From positions 107,478 through 171,477 of the forward strand of contig NZ_FOWP01000010.1 of the NCBI RefSeq assembly GCF_900115475.1: a DNA stretch of 64,000 nucleotides, written 5' to 3'. Shown here in pieces: positions 45,057-54,275 of this stretch. The DNA is from Ectopseudomonas composti (lineage in GTDB: Bacteria > Pseudomonadota > Gammaproteobacteria > Pseudomonadales > Pseudomonadaceae). A model generated the notes under the pieces. The model saw only the letters and a list, made by a program, of their open reading frames with translations. It was not told where the DNA came from and did no database searches. A program made the position numbers and the translations under genes. The first letter of the stretch is position 1, and every line of letters begins with the position of its first letter.

Positions 45057-46304
45057 ATGCGCCAACTGTCCGCCATGCTGGCCCTGTGGGCCGCAATCAC
45101 CGCCTGTGCGCAGGCTGCCGAGCCCATCAGTCTCGGGCTCAACTACCCGCGCACCGGACCATATAAGGAGGAGGGATTGGCGCAGATGCGTGGAGCCCTG
45201 CTGGCCATCGATGAAATCAACGCCGCCGGCGGCGTGCTGGGGCGGCCTCTGCGCCTGTCGAGCAAAGACACCGCCTCGCGGCCGGCCAAGGCGGAGAAGA
45301 ACGTCGACAAGCTCGCTGCCGAGGGCGTGGCGATGCTGTTCGGTGGCTCCTCCAGCGCAGTCGCCATCGCCGCCAGTAAGCGCGCCAAGCAGCACGGCCT
45401 GCTGTACTTCGGCACGCTCACCTACTCCAACGACACCACCGGCAAGGATGGCCATCGCTACATGTTTCGCGAGTGCAACAACGCCTGGATGAGCGCCAAG
45501 GTACTCGGTCAATACCTGAGCAAGACCCTGCCGAACAAGCGCTACTTCTACGTCACTGCCGATTACACCTGGGGCCATACCAGCGAGGCATCGCTGCGCC
45601 AGGCCACCGCCACCGACAATGCCGCCCAGCACGCCAGCGTACGCATCCCCTTCCCAGGTGCGCGCCTGGCCGACTATCAAGACGCGCTGACCCAGGCCGC
45701 CGCCAGCAACGCCGACATTCTCGCCCTGGTACTGTTCGGCGAGGACCTGGTGCGCGCCATGCGCGTCGCCAAGGACCTGGGCCTGACCGAACGTATGCAG
45801 ATCGTCGCGCCCAACCTGACCCAGAGCATGGTCGAGCAGGCCGGTCCCAATCTGATGCAGGGTGTGATCGGCACCGAACCCTGGACCTGGCGCGTGCCGG
45901 CGCTGGAAAAATCCGCCCGCGGCGAAGCCTTCGTCGAAGCCTTCAAGAGCCGCTACGACATGTACCCTTCCAGCTCCGCCGCGTCGGCCTACAGCATCGT
46001 CCAGCAGTGGGCCGATGCCGCTAAGCGTGCCAATAGCCTCGATAGCGAAGCACTGATCAAGGCACTGGAAGGTCATCGCTACACCCTACTCAAGGACGAA
46101 CAGCAATGGCGCGCCTTCGACCACCAGAACCTGCAGACGGTGTACGCGGTGAAGGTGAAGCCCCGTGACGAGGTGCTCAAGGACCCGCTGAAACAGGACT
46201 ATTTCGAAATCGTCGACCGCCTCGATGCCAACAGTGCGTTACCTAGCCTCGCCGAATGGCAGGCCGAGCGCCGCGCCGGCGGCCAACCCCTGACCCTGCA
46301 ATGA
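45057..46304 (+). CDS. Orphan branched-chain amino acid-type ABC substrate-binding protein
   Basis: The 415-residue precursor has a Sec signal peptide (ending AQA, residue 20). A type I periplasmic binding fold follows: SLGLNYPRTGPYKEEG, AIDEINAAGGVLGRPL and SRYDMYPSSSAASAYS. It is LivK/AmiC-like but only distantly similar to BraC at 34589. CAAGGAGA precedes the ATG. It sits between mmsA and the acyl-CoA dehydrogenase with no permease or ATPase nearby, so it either borrows a transporter or serves as a sensor. The ligand is unknown. A valine-pathway compound is a guess from context. Confidence 0.85.
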   Translation: MRQLSAMLALWAAITACAQAAEPISLGLNYPRTGPYKEEGLAQMRGALLAIDEINAAGGVLGRPLRLSSKDTASRPAKAEKNVDKLAAEGVAMLFGGSSSAVAIAASKRAKQHGLLYFGTLTYSNDTTGKDGHRYMFRECNNAWMSAKVLGQYLSKTLPNKRYFYVTADYTWGHTSEASLRQATATDNAAQHASVRIPFPGARLADYQDALTQAAASNADILALVLFGEDLVRAMRVAKDLGLTERMQIVAPNLTQSMVEQAGPNLMQGVIGTEPWTWRVPALEKSARGEAFVEAFKSRYDMYPSSSAASAYSIVQQWADAAKRANSLDSEALIKALEGHRYTLLKDEQQWRAFDHQNLQTVYAVKVKPRDEVLKDPLKQDYFEIVDRLDANSALPSLAEWQAERRAGGQPLTLQ

Positions 46305-46310
46305 GATGCC

Positions 46311-47474
46311 ATGGACTTCGAACTCAGTGATGAACAACGCCTGCTCACCGACAGCGCCCGTGCCTTCGCCGCGCGGGAGCTGACGCCCCACGCCGCCGAG
46401 TGGGATCGTGAGCAGCACTTCCCTGTCGAGGTGATTCGCCGGGCCGCAGAACAGGGCTACCTGGCCCTCTACATCGCCGAGGAAGACGGCGGCCTGGGCC
46501 TGTCCAGGCTGTCCAGCTCACTGATTTTCGAGCAGTTGGCCGCCGGCTGCGTCGCCACCACCGCCTACCTGACCATCCACAACATGGCCACCTGGATGCT
46601 CGCCAGCTTCGCCGACCAGACGCTGAAGGACGCCTGGTTGCCGGGGCTGATCAACGGCCAGACGCTGGCCTCCTACTGCCTGACCGAGCCGGACGCCGGC
46701 TCCGACGCAGCCCATTTGCGCACGCGTGCGCGGCTCGACGGCGACGACTATGTGATCGACGGCAGCAAGTGCTTTATCTCCGGTGCAGGAAGCACGCAGG
46801 TGCTGATCGTCATGGCACGTACCGGCGAGGATGGCGCCAAGGGTATCTCCTGCTTTCTGGTGCCGGCCGATGCGCCGGGTGTGCGCTACGGGCGCAACGA
46901 GGACAAGATGGGCTGGAAGGCGCAGCCGACCCGCACCATCACCTTCGAAGGTGTGCGCATCCCTTCCAGCCACCGCATTGGCCCGGAGGGCGAAGGCTTC
47001 GTCTACGCCATGAAAGGCCTCGATGGTGGCCGCCTGAATATCGCCAGTTGTTCGCTCGGTGCTGCCCAAGCAGCGCTGCAGCAAAGTCTGCGCTACGTAG
47101 AAGAACGCAAGCAGTTCGGCAAGGCGCTCAGCGAGTTCCAGGCCCTGCAATTCAAGCTGGCCGACATGTTCACCGCTCTGACCGCCAGCCGGCAGATGGT
47201 GCGCCTGGCCGCGCACAAGCTCGACCATGGCCACGGTGAAGCCAGCCTGTATTGCGCCATGGCCAAGCGCTTCTCCACCGACCAGTGCTTCGACGTGTGC
47301 AACGAAGCCCTGCAACTGCATGGCGGCTATGGCTATCTGAATGACTATCCGCTGGAACGCTGGGTACGCGACGCCCGCGTGCACCAGATCCTGGAAGGCA
47401 CCAACGAAATCATGCGGGTGATCATTGCCCGCCGTCTGCTCCTGCAGGGCGGCATGCTCGATCGCCTGCTGTAA
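46311..47474 (+). CDS. Acyl-CoA dehydrogenase, probable isobutyryl-CoA dehydrogenase
   Basis: The 387-residue flavoprotein shows the acyl-CoA dehydrogenase signatures YCLTEPDAGSDAAHLRTRA and QLHGGYGYLNDYPLERWVRD. The catalytic Glu is at residue 362 in LEGTNEIMR. It probably oxidises isobutyryl-CoA to methacrylyl-CoA, by its place between mmsA and the hydratases and by likeness to ACAD8. It begins 6 nt after the binding-protein gene. Short-chain 2-methyl specificity is inferred. Confidence 0.9.
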   Translation: MDFELSDEQRLLTDSARAFAARELTPHAAEWDREQHFPVEVIRRAAEQGYLALYIAEEDGGLGLSRLSSSLIFEQLAAGCVATTAYLTIHNMATWMLASFADQTLKDAWLPGLINGQTLASYCLTEPDAGSDAAHLRTRARLDGDDYVIDGSKCFISGAGSTQVLIVMARTGEDGAKGISCFLVPADAPGVRYGRNEDKMGWKAQPTRTITFEGVRIPSSHRIGPEGEGFVYAMKGLDGGRLNIASCSLGAAQAALQQSLRYVEERKQFGKALSEFQALQFKLADMFTALTASRQMVRLAAHKLDHGHGEASLYCAMAKRFSTDQCFDVCNEALQLHGGYGYLNDYPLERWVRDARVHQILEGTNEIMRVIIARRLLLQGGMLDRLL

Positions 47475-47530
47475 GCGCTTTATACCCCCTTCCATCAATG
47501 GGAGAGGGGCAGTCATTGATGAGGATCGTT

Positions 47531-48349
47531 ATGAGCACTGCACTGGAAACCTACAAACCCGGCATCTTTGACCTGACCCACAAACTCACCGTGGAAAAGC
47601 ACGGCCACACCGCGCTGATCACCATCAACCATCCACCGGCCAACACCTGGGACCGCGACTCGCTGATCGGCCTAAAGCAGGTGATCGAACACCTCAACCG
47701 TGACGACGAGGTGTATGCCCTGGTGGTGACCGGCCAGGGGCCGAAGTTCTTCAGCGCCGGCGCCGACCTGAACATGTTCGCCGATGGCGACAAGGCCCGC
47801 GCCCGCGAGATGGCGCGACGCTTCGGCGAAGCCTTCGAGACCCTGCGTGATTTCCGCGGCGTGTCCATCGCGGCGATCAACGGCTACGCCATGGGTGGCG
47901 GCCTGGAGTGTGCCCTGGCCTGCGATATCCGTATCGCCGAACGCCAGGCGCAAATGGCCCTGCCGGAAGCCTCCGTGGGCCTGTTGCCGTGCGCCGGCGG
48001 CACCCAAGCCCTGCCCTGGCTGGTGGGTGAAGGCTGGGCCAAGCGCATGATCCTCTGCGGCGAACGCATCGACGCAGACACCGCCCTGCGCATTGGCCTG
48101 GTGGAGCAGGTGGTGGACACCGGCGAAGCACGCGGCACCGCCCTGCTGCTGGCATCCAAGGTCGCACGGCAGAGCCCAGTGGCAGTGCGCACCATCAAGC
48201 CGCTGATCCAGGGTGCACGCGAGCGTGGCTCCAACACCTGGCTGCCGGAGGAGCGCGAGCGTTTCGTCGACCTGTTCGATGCTGACGACACCCGCGAAGG
48301 GGTCAACGCCTTTCTGGAAAAACGCGACCCGCAGTGGCGCAACAAATAA
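47531..48349 (+). CDS. Enoyl-CoA hydratase, probable methacrylyl-CoA hydratase
   Basis: The start at 47531 has GAGG 6 nt upstream and gives 272 residues. It is a crotonase with the oxyanion-hole segment FFSAGADLNMF and both catalytic Glu positions (GGGLECALACDIRIA and LPEASVGLLPCAGGT). It should hydrate methacrylyl-CoA to 3-hydroxyisobutyryl-CoA in this cluster. Other short enoyl-CoAs may be accepted. It is followed by 159 bp of repeat DNA before the next gene. Confidence 0.88.
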   Translation: MSTALETYKPGIFDLTHKLTVEKHGHTALITINHPPANTWDRDSLIGLKQVIEHLNRDDEVYALVVTGQGPKFFSAGADLNMFADGDKARAREMARRFGEAFETLRDFRGVSIAAINGYAMGGGLECALACDIRIAERQAQMALPEASVGLLPCAGGTQALPWLVGEGWAKRMILCGERIDADTALRIGLVEQVVDTGEARGTALLLASKVARQSPVAVRTIKPLIQGARERGSNTWLPEERERFVDLFDADDTREGVNAFLEKRDPQWRNK

Positions 48350-48352
48350 ACC

Positions 48353-48418
48353 GTGGGAGCGAGCCCTGCTCGCGAATCAGACGACGCCATCTTTTCGCGA
48401 GCAGAGCTCGCTCCTACA
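48353..48418. repeat. REP-like inverted repeat
   Basis: GTGGGAGCGAGCCCTGCTCGCGA faces TCGCGAGCAGAGCTCGCTCC then TACA, with about 21 bp between. It is related to the TGTAGGAGC repeats at 15921 and 39565. Confidence 0.75.
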
Positions 48419-48460
48419 GCCCCGTAGGGTGGACGTCGCCTTTTGCATCCAACATGAAAC

Positions 48461-48496
48461 CGTAAGGTGGATGGATAAAGCGCCATCCACCTTACG
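48461..48496 (+). promoter_or_regulatory. Hairpin next to the ribosome-binding site of the hydrolase gene
   Basis: CGTAAGGTGGATGG and CCATCCACCTTACG pair perfectly (14 bp) around ATAAAGCG. The stem ends 1 nt before AGGA, the ribosome-binding site of the gene at 48509. It may be a repeat element or may affect translation. A related GTAGGGTGGA lies at 48424. Confidence 0.5.
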
Positions 48497-48508
48497 TAGG
48501 AAACCCCT

Positions 48509-49612
48509 ATGAACCTGCAATTCGAAGAACGTCCCAGCCTGCACAGCTACCGCATCGGCATCGCCAGCCTCGACGCCGAGAAGAGCCTCAACGCCCTCTC
48601 CCTGCCGATGATCGAAGCACTCGACGAACGCCTCAAGGCCTGGGCCGACGATCCGACCATCGCCTGCGTGCTACTGCGCGGCAACGGCCCCAAGGCCTTC
48701 TGCGCCGGCGGCGACGTGGTGCAACTGGTCAATCAGTGTCGTGAGCAACCAGGCGAAGTACCGGCTCTGGCCCGGCGCTTCTTCGCCGATGAATACCGCC
48801 TCGACCATCGCATCCATACCTACCCCAAACCCTTCATCTGCTGGGCCCATGGCCATGTGCTGGGCGGCGGTATGGGCCTTATGCAGGGCGCCGGTATCCG
48901 CATCGTCACGCCAAGCAGCCGCCTGGGTATGCCGGAAATCAACATCGGCTTGTATCCGGATGTCGGCGGCAGCTGGTTCCTCGCCCGCCTGCCGGGGCGC
49001 CTGGGCCTGTTCCTCGGCCTCACCGCCGCCAGCATCAATGCCCGCGATGCACTGGATCTGAACCTGGCCGACCGCTTTCTGCGCGACGACCAGCAGGACG
49101 CGCTGCTAAGCGGCCTGGTGCAACTGAACTGGCGTGAGCAACCCACCGCCCAACTGCACAGCCTGCTGCGCGCGCTGGAAAACGAGGCCCGTGCGGAGCT
49201 GCCTGCAGCGCAATGGCTGCCACGCCGCGAGCGCATCGATGCGCTGCTCGACGTTGCCGATCTGCCTGCGGCAGTGCAGGCGCTGGTCGCCATGCAGCAG
49301 GATGACGACGCCCTGCTCGCCCGCGCCGCCAAGACCCTGGCCCAGGGCTGCCCACTGACTGCGCACCTGGTCTGGCAGCAGATAGGCCGCGCGCGTCATC
49401 TGTCGCTGGCCGAAGTTTTCCGCATGGAATACGCCATGAGCCTGAACTGCTGCCGCCACCCTGAGTTTCCCGAAGGCGTCCGTGCCCGCCTGATCGACAA
49501 GGACCAGACACCGAAATGGCACTGGCCGGATGTAGCTGCAATTCCGGCGGCGGTGATCGACGCGCACTTTGCCCCGGCCTGGGATGGTGAGCATCCATTG
49601 GCGGATCTGTAG
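48509..49612 (+). CDS. 3-hydroxyisobutyryl-CoA hydrolase (HIBCH type)
   Basis: The 367-residue protein is a crotonase-fold thioester hydrolase. Its HIBCH features are KAFCAGGDVVQLV, GHVLGGGMGLMQGAG and the conserved Glu/Asp pair in GMPEINIGLYPDVGGSWFL. The extra C-terminal region (SLAEVFRMEYAMSLNCCRHPEFPEGVRARLIDKD) is absent from hydratases. It frees 3-hydroxyisobutyrate from CoA, the substrate of MmsB. Position between the hydratase and mmsB supports this. Confidence 0.9.
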   Translation: MNLQFEERPSLHSYRIGIASLDAEKSLNALSLPMIEALDERLKAWADDPTIACVLLRGNGPKAFCAGGDVVQLVNQCREQPGEVPALARRFFADEYRLDHRIHTYPKPFICWAHGHVLGGGMGLMQGAGIRIVTPSSRLGMPEINIGLYPDVGGSWFLARLPGRLGLFLGLTAASINARDALDLNLADRFLRDDQQDALLSGLVQLNWREQPTAQLHSLLRALENEARAELPAAQWLPRRERIDALLDVADLPAAVQALVAMQQDDDALLARAAKTLAQGCPLTAHLVWQQIGRARHLSLAEVFRMEYAMSLNCCRHPEFPEGVRARLIDKDQTPKWHWPDVAAIPAAVIDAHFAPAWDGEHPLADL

Positions 49613-49628
49613 GAAGTTGCGCCGAATC

Positions 49629-49650
49629 GGTGCGCACGGCGCACCCTACA
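49629..49650. repeat. Short dispersed palindrome, third copy
   Basis: GGTGCG-CACGG-CGCACC followed by CTACA, matching the unit at 40656-40677 over 20 or more bases. Confidence 0.65.
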
Positions 49651-49744
49651 CATGCAGCCCGGATACACGTCGGGACCACCCAACAGCAATCCTCGAACAA
49701 TGACAATCGGCACGCACCGCGCGCCAACAGAAAGGAGAGCCGTC

Positions 49745-50626
49745 ATGACCCAAATCGCCTTTATCGGCCTCGGCCACATGGGTCTACCCATGGCCCGCAA
49801 CCTGCTCAAGGCGGGCTACCCGCTGAAAGTGTTCGACCTGGTGCGCAGCGCCGTCGACACCCTGGCTGGCGAAGGCGCTCTGGCAGCTGACAGCGCTGCC
49901 GACGCCATCGATCAGGCGCAGGTGGTGATCAGCATGCTGCCCGCCAGCCGCCATGTTGAGAGCCTTTATCTGGGTGAGGACGGCCTGCTCAATCGACTCG
50001 CGGCCGGAACCTTGGTGATCGAGTGTTCGACCATCGCCCCGGAGTCCGCACGCAAGGTGCACGCCGCCGCTCGCGAGCGCGGCATCGCCCTACTCGATGC
50101 ACCGGTATCTGGCGGTACCGGCGGTGCGGCGGCCGGTACCCTGACCTTCATGGTCGGCGGCGATGCCCAGACACTGGAAAAAGCCCAGCCACTGCTCGCT
50201 GCCATGGGCAAGAACATCTTCCACGCCGGCCCGGATGGCGCCGGCCAGGTCGCCAAGGTGTGCAACAACCAGGTGCTCGCGGTGCAGATGATCGCCACCG
50301 CCGAGGCCATGGCCATGGGCGTGGCCAACGGCCTGGAGCCAGCGGTGCTGGCCGAAATCATGCGGCAGAGTTCGGGCGGCAATTGGACGTTGGAAAAGTA
50401 CAACCCCTGGCCTGGGGTGATGGAGAACGCACCGGCATCGAAGGGCTACAGCGGCGGGTTCATGGCCGAGCTGATGGCCAAGGACCTCGGCCTGGCCCAG
50501 GAAACCGCCAGCCATAACGGCAATAGCGCCCCCATGGGCGCTCTGGCACTGCAGCTCTACCGCCTGCTGCTCAAACAGGGCAAGGGCAAGCAGGACTTCT
50601 CGGTAGTGCAGCAGCTGTTCGTCTGA
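49745..50626 (+). CDS. mmsB: 3-hydroxyisobutyrate dehydrogenase
   Basis: The start at 49745 (MTQIAFIGLGHMG) follows AAGGAGAG and gives 293 residues. It oxidises 3-hydroxyisobutyrate to methylmalonate semialdehyde with NAD. Visible features are the Rossmann GLGHMG, the substrate loop DAPVSGGTGGA, and catalytic Lys171 in GQVAKVCNNQ. It closes the valine pathway between the hydrolase and MmsA. It converges on lapC. Confidence 0.95.
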   Translation: MTQIAFIGLGHMGLPMARNLLKAGYPLKVFDLVRSAVDTLAGEGALAADSAADAIDQAQVVISMLPASRHVESLYLGEDGLLNRLAAGTLVIECSTIAPESARKVHAAARERGIALLDAPVSGGTGGAAAGTLTFMVGGDAQTLEKAQPLLAAMGKNIFHAGPDGAGQVAKVCNNQVLAVQMIATAEAMAMGVANGLEPAVLAEIMRQSSGGNWTLEKYNPWPGVMENAPASKGYSGGFMAELMAKDLGLAQETASHNGNSAPMGALALQLYRLLLKQGKGKQDFSVVQQLFV

Positions 50627-50659
50627 ATGGGGTAGCGAGCAGCGCTCGCCACCCACACC

Positions 50660-51997
50660 TCAACGCTCGCGCAAGGCCTCGGCGCGAGCGCGGATGATCG
50701 GTTTGAGCAAGTAGCTGAGGATGCTCTTCTTGCCGGTCATGATGTCGACCGAGGCCACCATGCCGGGAATGATCAACAACGGATTCTCTTCGCTACCCAG
50801 GTGACTTTGGCGGGTACGCAACTTGATCAGGTAAAAGCTGTTGCCATCCTCGTCGGTGACGGTGTCGGCACCGATCTGTTCAAGGTCGGCCTCCAGGCCA
50901 CCATAGATGGTGAAGTCGTAAGCGGTAAACTTGACCATGGCCTTCTGGCCCGGATGCAGGAAGGCAATGTCCTGCGGGCGAATGCGCGCCTCGACCAGCA
51001 GGGTATCGTCCAGCGGTACGATTTCCACCAGGTCGCTGCCAGGCTGGATCACGCCGCCGATGGTATTGACCAGCAACTGTTTGACGATGCCACGCACCGG
51101 CGAAGTGACCAACGTACGCTTGACCCGATCCTCCAGCGCCTTGCCGGTGGCGTTGGCCTTCTTGAGCTCAGTACGCGCCTCGTTCAACTGCCCCAGTGCC
51201 TCACTGCGAAAACGCGAGCGAGCCTCGGCGATCTTGTTCTCCGCTTCCTTGATCGCCGACTCAGCGCGAGGAATGGCCAGCGAAGTGGCATCCAGCTGGC
51301 CACGAGTCTCGACCTCGGCACGACGTAAACGTAGTACCTCCACACGAGAGATGGCACCTTCGGCGACCAGAGGCTCGGAGATGGAGATTTCCTGACGCAG
51401 CAACTGCAGGCTATTGCGGAACTGTGCCTGCTTGGAGATGAACTCCTGCAGTTCCTGACGCCGCTGCACCATCTGTTGCTCCAGACCACCCAGTTCATCG
51501 TTCAACTGCTGGCGACGACTAAGGAACAATGCCTCCTCGCTGGCGGCCTGTTCAGGCGCCAGCGCGCGCAGCTCCTCAGGAATCATCAACGGGCGATCAT
51601 CCACTTCGGCGCTGAGGCGCTCTACCCGAAGCTGCATGGCGGTGCGGTCAGCCTCGGTTTCACCGACATTGGACTGGAAGCGGGTGGGATCCAGACGCAG
51701 CAACGGCGAACCGATCTCCACCACTTGTCCCTCGTGGATGAACAGCTCGGAAATGATCCCACCCTCCAGGTTCTGCACCTTCTGCAACTTGGATGACGGG
51801 ATGGCCTTGCCCTCGCCTCGCGTTACCTCGTCGATCTCGGCAAAGTGAGCCCAGAACCCTAGGAAGATGACGAAACCCAGCAGCGTCCAGATCGTCAGAC
51901 GCACCACACGGGGCGCATCTTCCACCAACGCCTTGTCCACCTCTGGCAGCGGTTCGCCAGATAACTGCTCACCGCCCTGGAAATACTGACGCAACAT
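50660..51997 (-). CDS. lapC: Type I secretion membrane fusion protein, LapC type
   Basis: A HlyD-family periplasmic adaptor. ATG 51997 (MLRQYFQGGEQLSGEPLPEV) gives 445 residues. GTG 52018, overlapping lapB by 11 nt, is the alternative. There is one N-terminal membrane helix (TIWTLLGFVIFLGFWAHF). The lipoyl/barrel part follows (GEGKAIPSSKLQKVQNLEGG), then a long coiled coil, then VRGIVKQLLVNTIGGVIQPG. It should connect the LapB ATPase to the LapE outer-membrane pore for adhesin export. It is the last gene of lapE-lapB-lapC. Confidence 0.92.
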   Translation of the reverse strand: MLRQYFQGGEQLSGEPLPEVDKALVEDAPRVVRLTIWTLLGFVIFLGFWAHFAEIDEVTRGEGKAIPSSKLQKVQNLEGGIISELFIHEGQVVEIGSPLLRLDPTRFQSNVGETEADRTAMQLRVERLSAEVDDRPLMIPEELRALAPEQAASEEALFLSRRQQLNDELGGLEQQMVQRRQELQEFISKQAQFRNSLQLLRQEISISEPLVAEGAISRVEVLRLRRAEVETRGQLDATSLAIPRAESAIKEAENKIAEARSRFRSEALGQLNEARTELKKANATGKALEDRVKRTLVTSPVRGIVKQLLVNTIGGVIQPGSDLVEIVPLDDTLLVEARIRPQDIAFLHPGQKAMVKFTAYDFTIYGGLEADLEQIGADTVTDEDGNSFYLIKLRTRQSHLGSEENPLLIIPGMVASVDIMTGKKSILSYLLKPIIRARAEALRER

Positions 51998-52007
51998 CGC
52001 GAATGCC

Positions 52008-54164
52008 TTAAGCGACACTGATCTGCCCCTTCTTCAGCGCTTCCATGACCGACTCCTTGGGACCGTCGGCGATGATGCGGCCACGGTCGACAATCAACAG
52101 ACGGTCGACCAGTGACAACATCGAGGCACGGTGAGTGACCAAAAGCAGCGTCTTGTTGGCGAGCACCGCGCCGATGCGCTCCTTCAGTCGCTCTTCGCCT
52201 GGGTTATCCATCGAGCTGGTGGGTTCATCGAGCAGCAGGATCGGCGGATCAAGCAACAGCGCTCGCGCCAACGCAACATTCTGCCGCTGACCGCCGGAGA
52301 GATTCTGCCCACGCTCGCCAACCTGCAATTCATAGCCCTGTGGATGCAAGCGGGCAAACTCGTGCACACCGGAAAGCTCCGACGCTTGCAGCACCAACTC
52401 GTCTTCCACGTAGCGCGCGCCGGCCATCAGGTTGTCGCGCAGGGTACCGCTGAAGAGCTGGATATCCTGCGGCACGTAACCCACGTTGTGGCGCAGCTCG
52501 CTTACATCAAGCTGACGGATATCGGTACCGTCGATCAGCAGGCTGCCGGAGTCAGCCTGGTACAGCCCGACAATGAGCTTGGCAAGCGAACTCTTGCCCG
52601 AACCGCTACGGCCGATGATGCCGATCTTCTCCCCAGGCCGGACGATCAAATTGATCTCACTGAGCGCAAGCGTCTGCTGATGCGGATAGGTGAAGCTGAC
52701 CTGACGCAACTCCAGACTGCCTTGCAGCTTGGAACGCACCAGCGGCTGCTCGCCCTCGTGACGCTCCTGCGGCAAATCCATCATCTGGTCGACGTTGATC
52801 ATGGTCAGGCGGGCTTGCTGGTAACGGGTGAACAAGCCGGAAAGCTGACTCAGCGGACCAAGCGCGCGGCCGTTGAGCATGTAGCAGGCAATCAGGCCGC
52901 CCATGCTCAAATCTCCTGCCATGATCAGGTAGACACCAGCGACAATCATGATCACGCCGGCCAACTGCTGGATCAGCATGGTGAGATTCATTGCCAGACT
53001 CGACAGCATCTTCACCCGCAGTTCCAGACGGCCCAGGGTGCCGATAGTCTGTTCCCACAGGTACTGACGGTCGCTCTCGGCATTATTCACCTTGACCGCA
53101 TCGAGGCCCGTGAGGGTCTCGATCAGGCTCGACTGACGCTCGGCAGCCAAGGCCATGGTGCGGTCCATAGTAGCTACCAGTGGCTTCTGCAGCAGCCAGC
53201 TGATCCCCATCGCCAGCGGGAAAGCCAGCAGCGGAATCCACACCAGTTGCCCACCGAGCAGGCCGATCACCAGCAGGATCAGCAGGGTGAACGGCAGGTC
53301 AATGACACTGGTCAACGTCAGCGAGGCAAGAAAGTCACGCAGCGTCTGAAACTCATGGATGTTCTGGGCAAAACTGCCGACGCGCTGCGGACGAAACTTC
53401 ACTGCCATACCGACGATGCGCTCGAACAGCGTGGCGGAAATGATCAGATCGGTTTTCTTGCCAGCCAGATCAAGACAAAGGCCACGCATGGTCTTGAGCA
53501 GCAAGTCGAAGATATAGGCACCGGAAATACCGATGGCCAACACCCAAAGCGTGGCTGCAGCCTGGTTGGGTACCACGCGGTCGTAGACGTTCATCACGAA
53601 CAGTGGCGCACCGAGGCCGATCAGGTTGATCAGCAAGCTGGCCGCTATCGCATCCATGTAGAGCCAGCGCGAGCGCTTGAGAGTATCGCGGAACCAGGAC
53701 TGGGTACGCGGAATCAGGCTGCCCTGATCCAGGTCATATTTGTGCTGAGGTTGGGCGAAGAACACCTGGCCACTGAAGTCTTCCTGCAAGAGGTCTCGGG
53801 CGATCTTGATCTCGCCGCCATCGCTCTCACTGAGAAGCAGGCGCGCTTCGCCCTGCTCGCTCCAGCCCAGCAACACCGCACAACGACCTTCCTTGAGCAG
53901 CAACAGGGCCGGGAGTGCGATCCTGGGAATCTGCTCGAGGCTTCTGCGCAGCAAGCGCCCCTGCAATCCCGCCCGCGCAGCCGCACGAGGCAGTAGCTCT
54001 GCCGTCAGCCGTTGCTTGGGCAGTGGCAAACCGCTGGTGAGCATGGCCCGATTGGCCGGTTTGCGATGCAGTACGCAGAGGGAAAGGAGCGAGTCCAACA
54101 ACGGATCGTCGTGCTGCCCGCGCGGATCGGAATTGCTTTCAACACGACTGGCTTGTGGATCCAC
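52008..54164 (-). CDS. lapB: Type I secretion ABC transporter, LapB type
   Basis: The 718-residue protein starts at GTG 54164, matching the start of known LapB proteins as I remember them (SRVESNSDPRGQHDDPLL). Residues about 20-150 form a C39-like domain without the QxxCG protease motif, so it should bind rather than cut cargo. The membrane domain is about 160-440. The nucleotide-binding domain has Walker A GRSGSGKSS near 520, signature NLSGGQRQ near 625 and ILLLDEPTSSMD. It drives export of the giant adhesin. Confidence 0.93.
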   Translation of the reverse strand: MDPQASRVESNSDPRGQHDDPLLDSLLSLCVLHRKPANRAMLTSGLPLPKQRLTAELLPRAAARAGLQGRLLRRSLEQIPRIALPALLLLKEGRCAVLLGWSEQGEARLLLSESDGGEIKIARDLLQEDFSGQVFFAQPQHKYDLDQGSLIPRTQSWFRDTLKRSRWLYMDAIAASLLINLIGLGAPLFVMNVYDRVVPNQAAATLWVLAIGISGAYIFDLLLKTMRGLCLDLAGKKTDLIISATLFERIVGMAVKFRPQRVGSFAQNIHEFQTLRDFLASLTLTSVIDLPFTLLILLVIGLLGGQLVWIPLLAFPLAMGISWLLQKPLVATMDRTMALAAERQSSLIETLTGLDAVKVNNAESDRQYLWEQTIGTLGRLELRVKMLSSLAMNLTMLIQQLAGVIMIVAGVYLIMAGDLSMGGLIACYMLNGRALGPLSQLSGLFTRYQQARLTMINVDQMMDLPQERHEGEQPLVRSKLQGSLELRQVSFTYPHQQTLALSEINLIVRPGEKIGIIGRSGSGKSSLAKLIVGLYQADSGSLLIDGTDIRQLDVSELRHNVGYVPQDIQLFSGTLRDNLMAGARYVEDELVLQASELSGVHEFARLHPQGYELQVGERGQNLSGGQRQNVALARALLLDPPILLLDEPTSSMDNPGEERLKERIGAVLANKTLLLVTHRASMLSLVDRLLIVDRGRIIADGPKESVMEALKKGQISVA

Positions 54165-54275
54165 ACCAGGACTCTCTTCAATGATTCTTCGGGTACGACT
54201 TCATATCCCATAAACGGGAACGCCCGCAAAGGATAGACGCATCCTCGGCGGGCGATCCACGTTCAGGTAGCTCGA

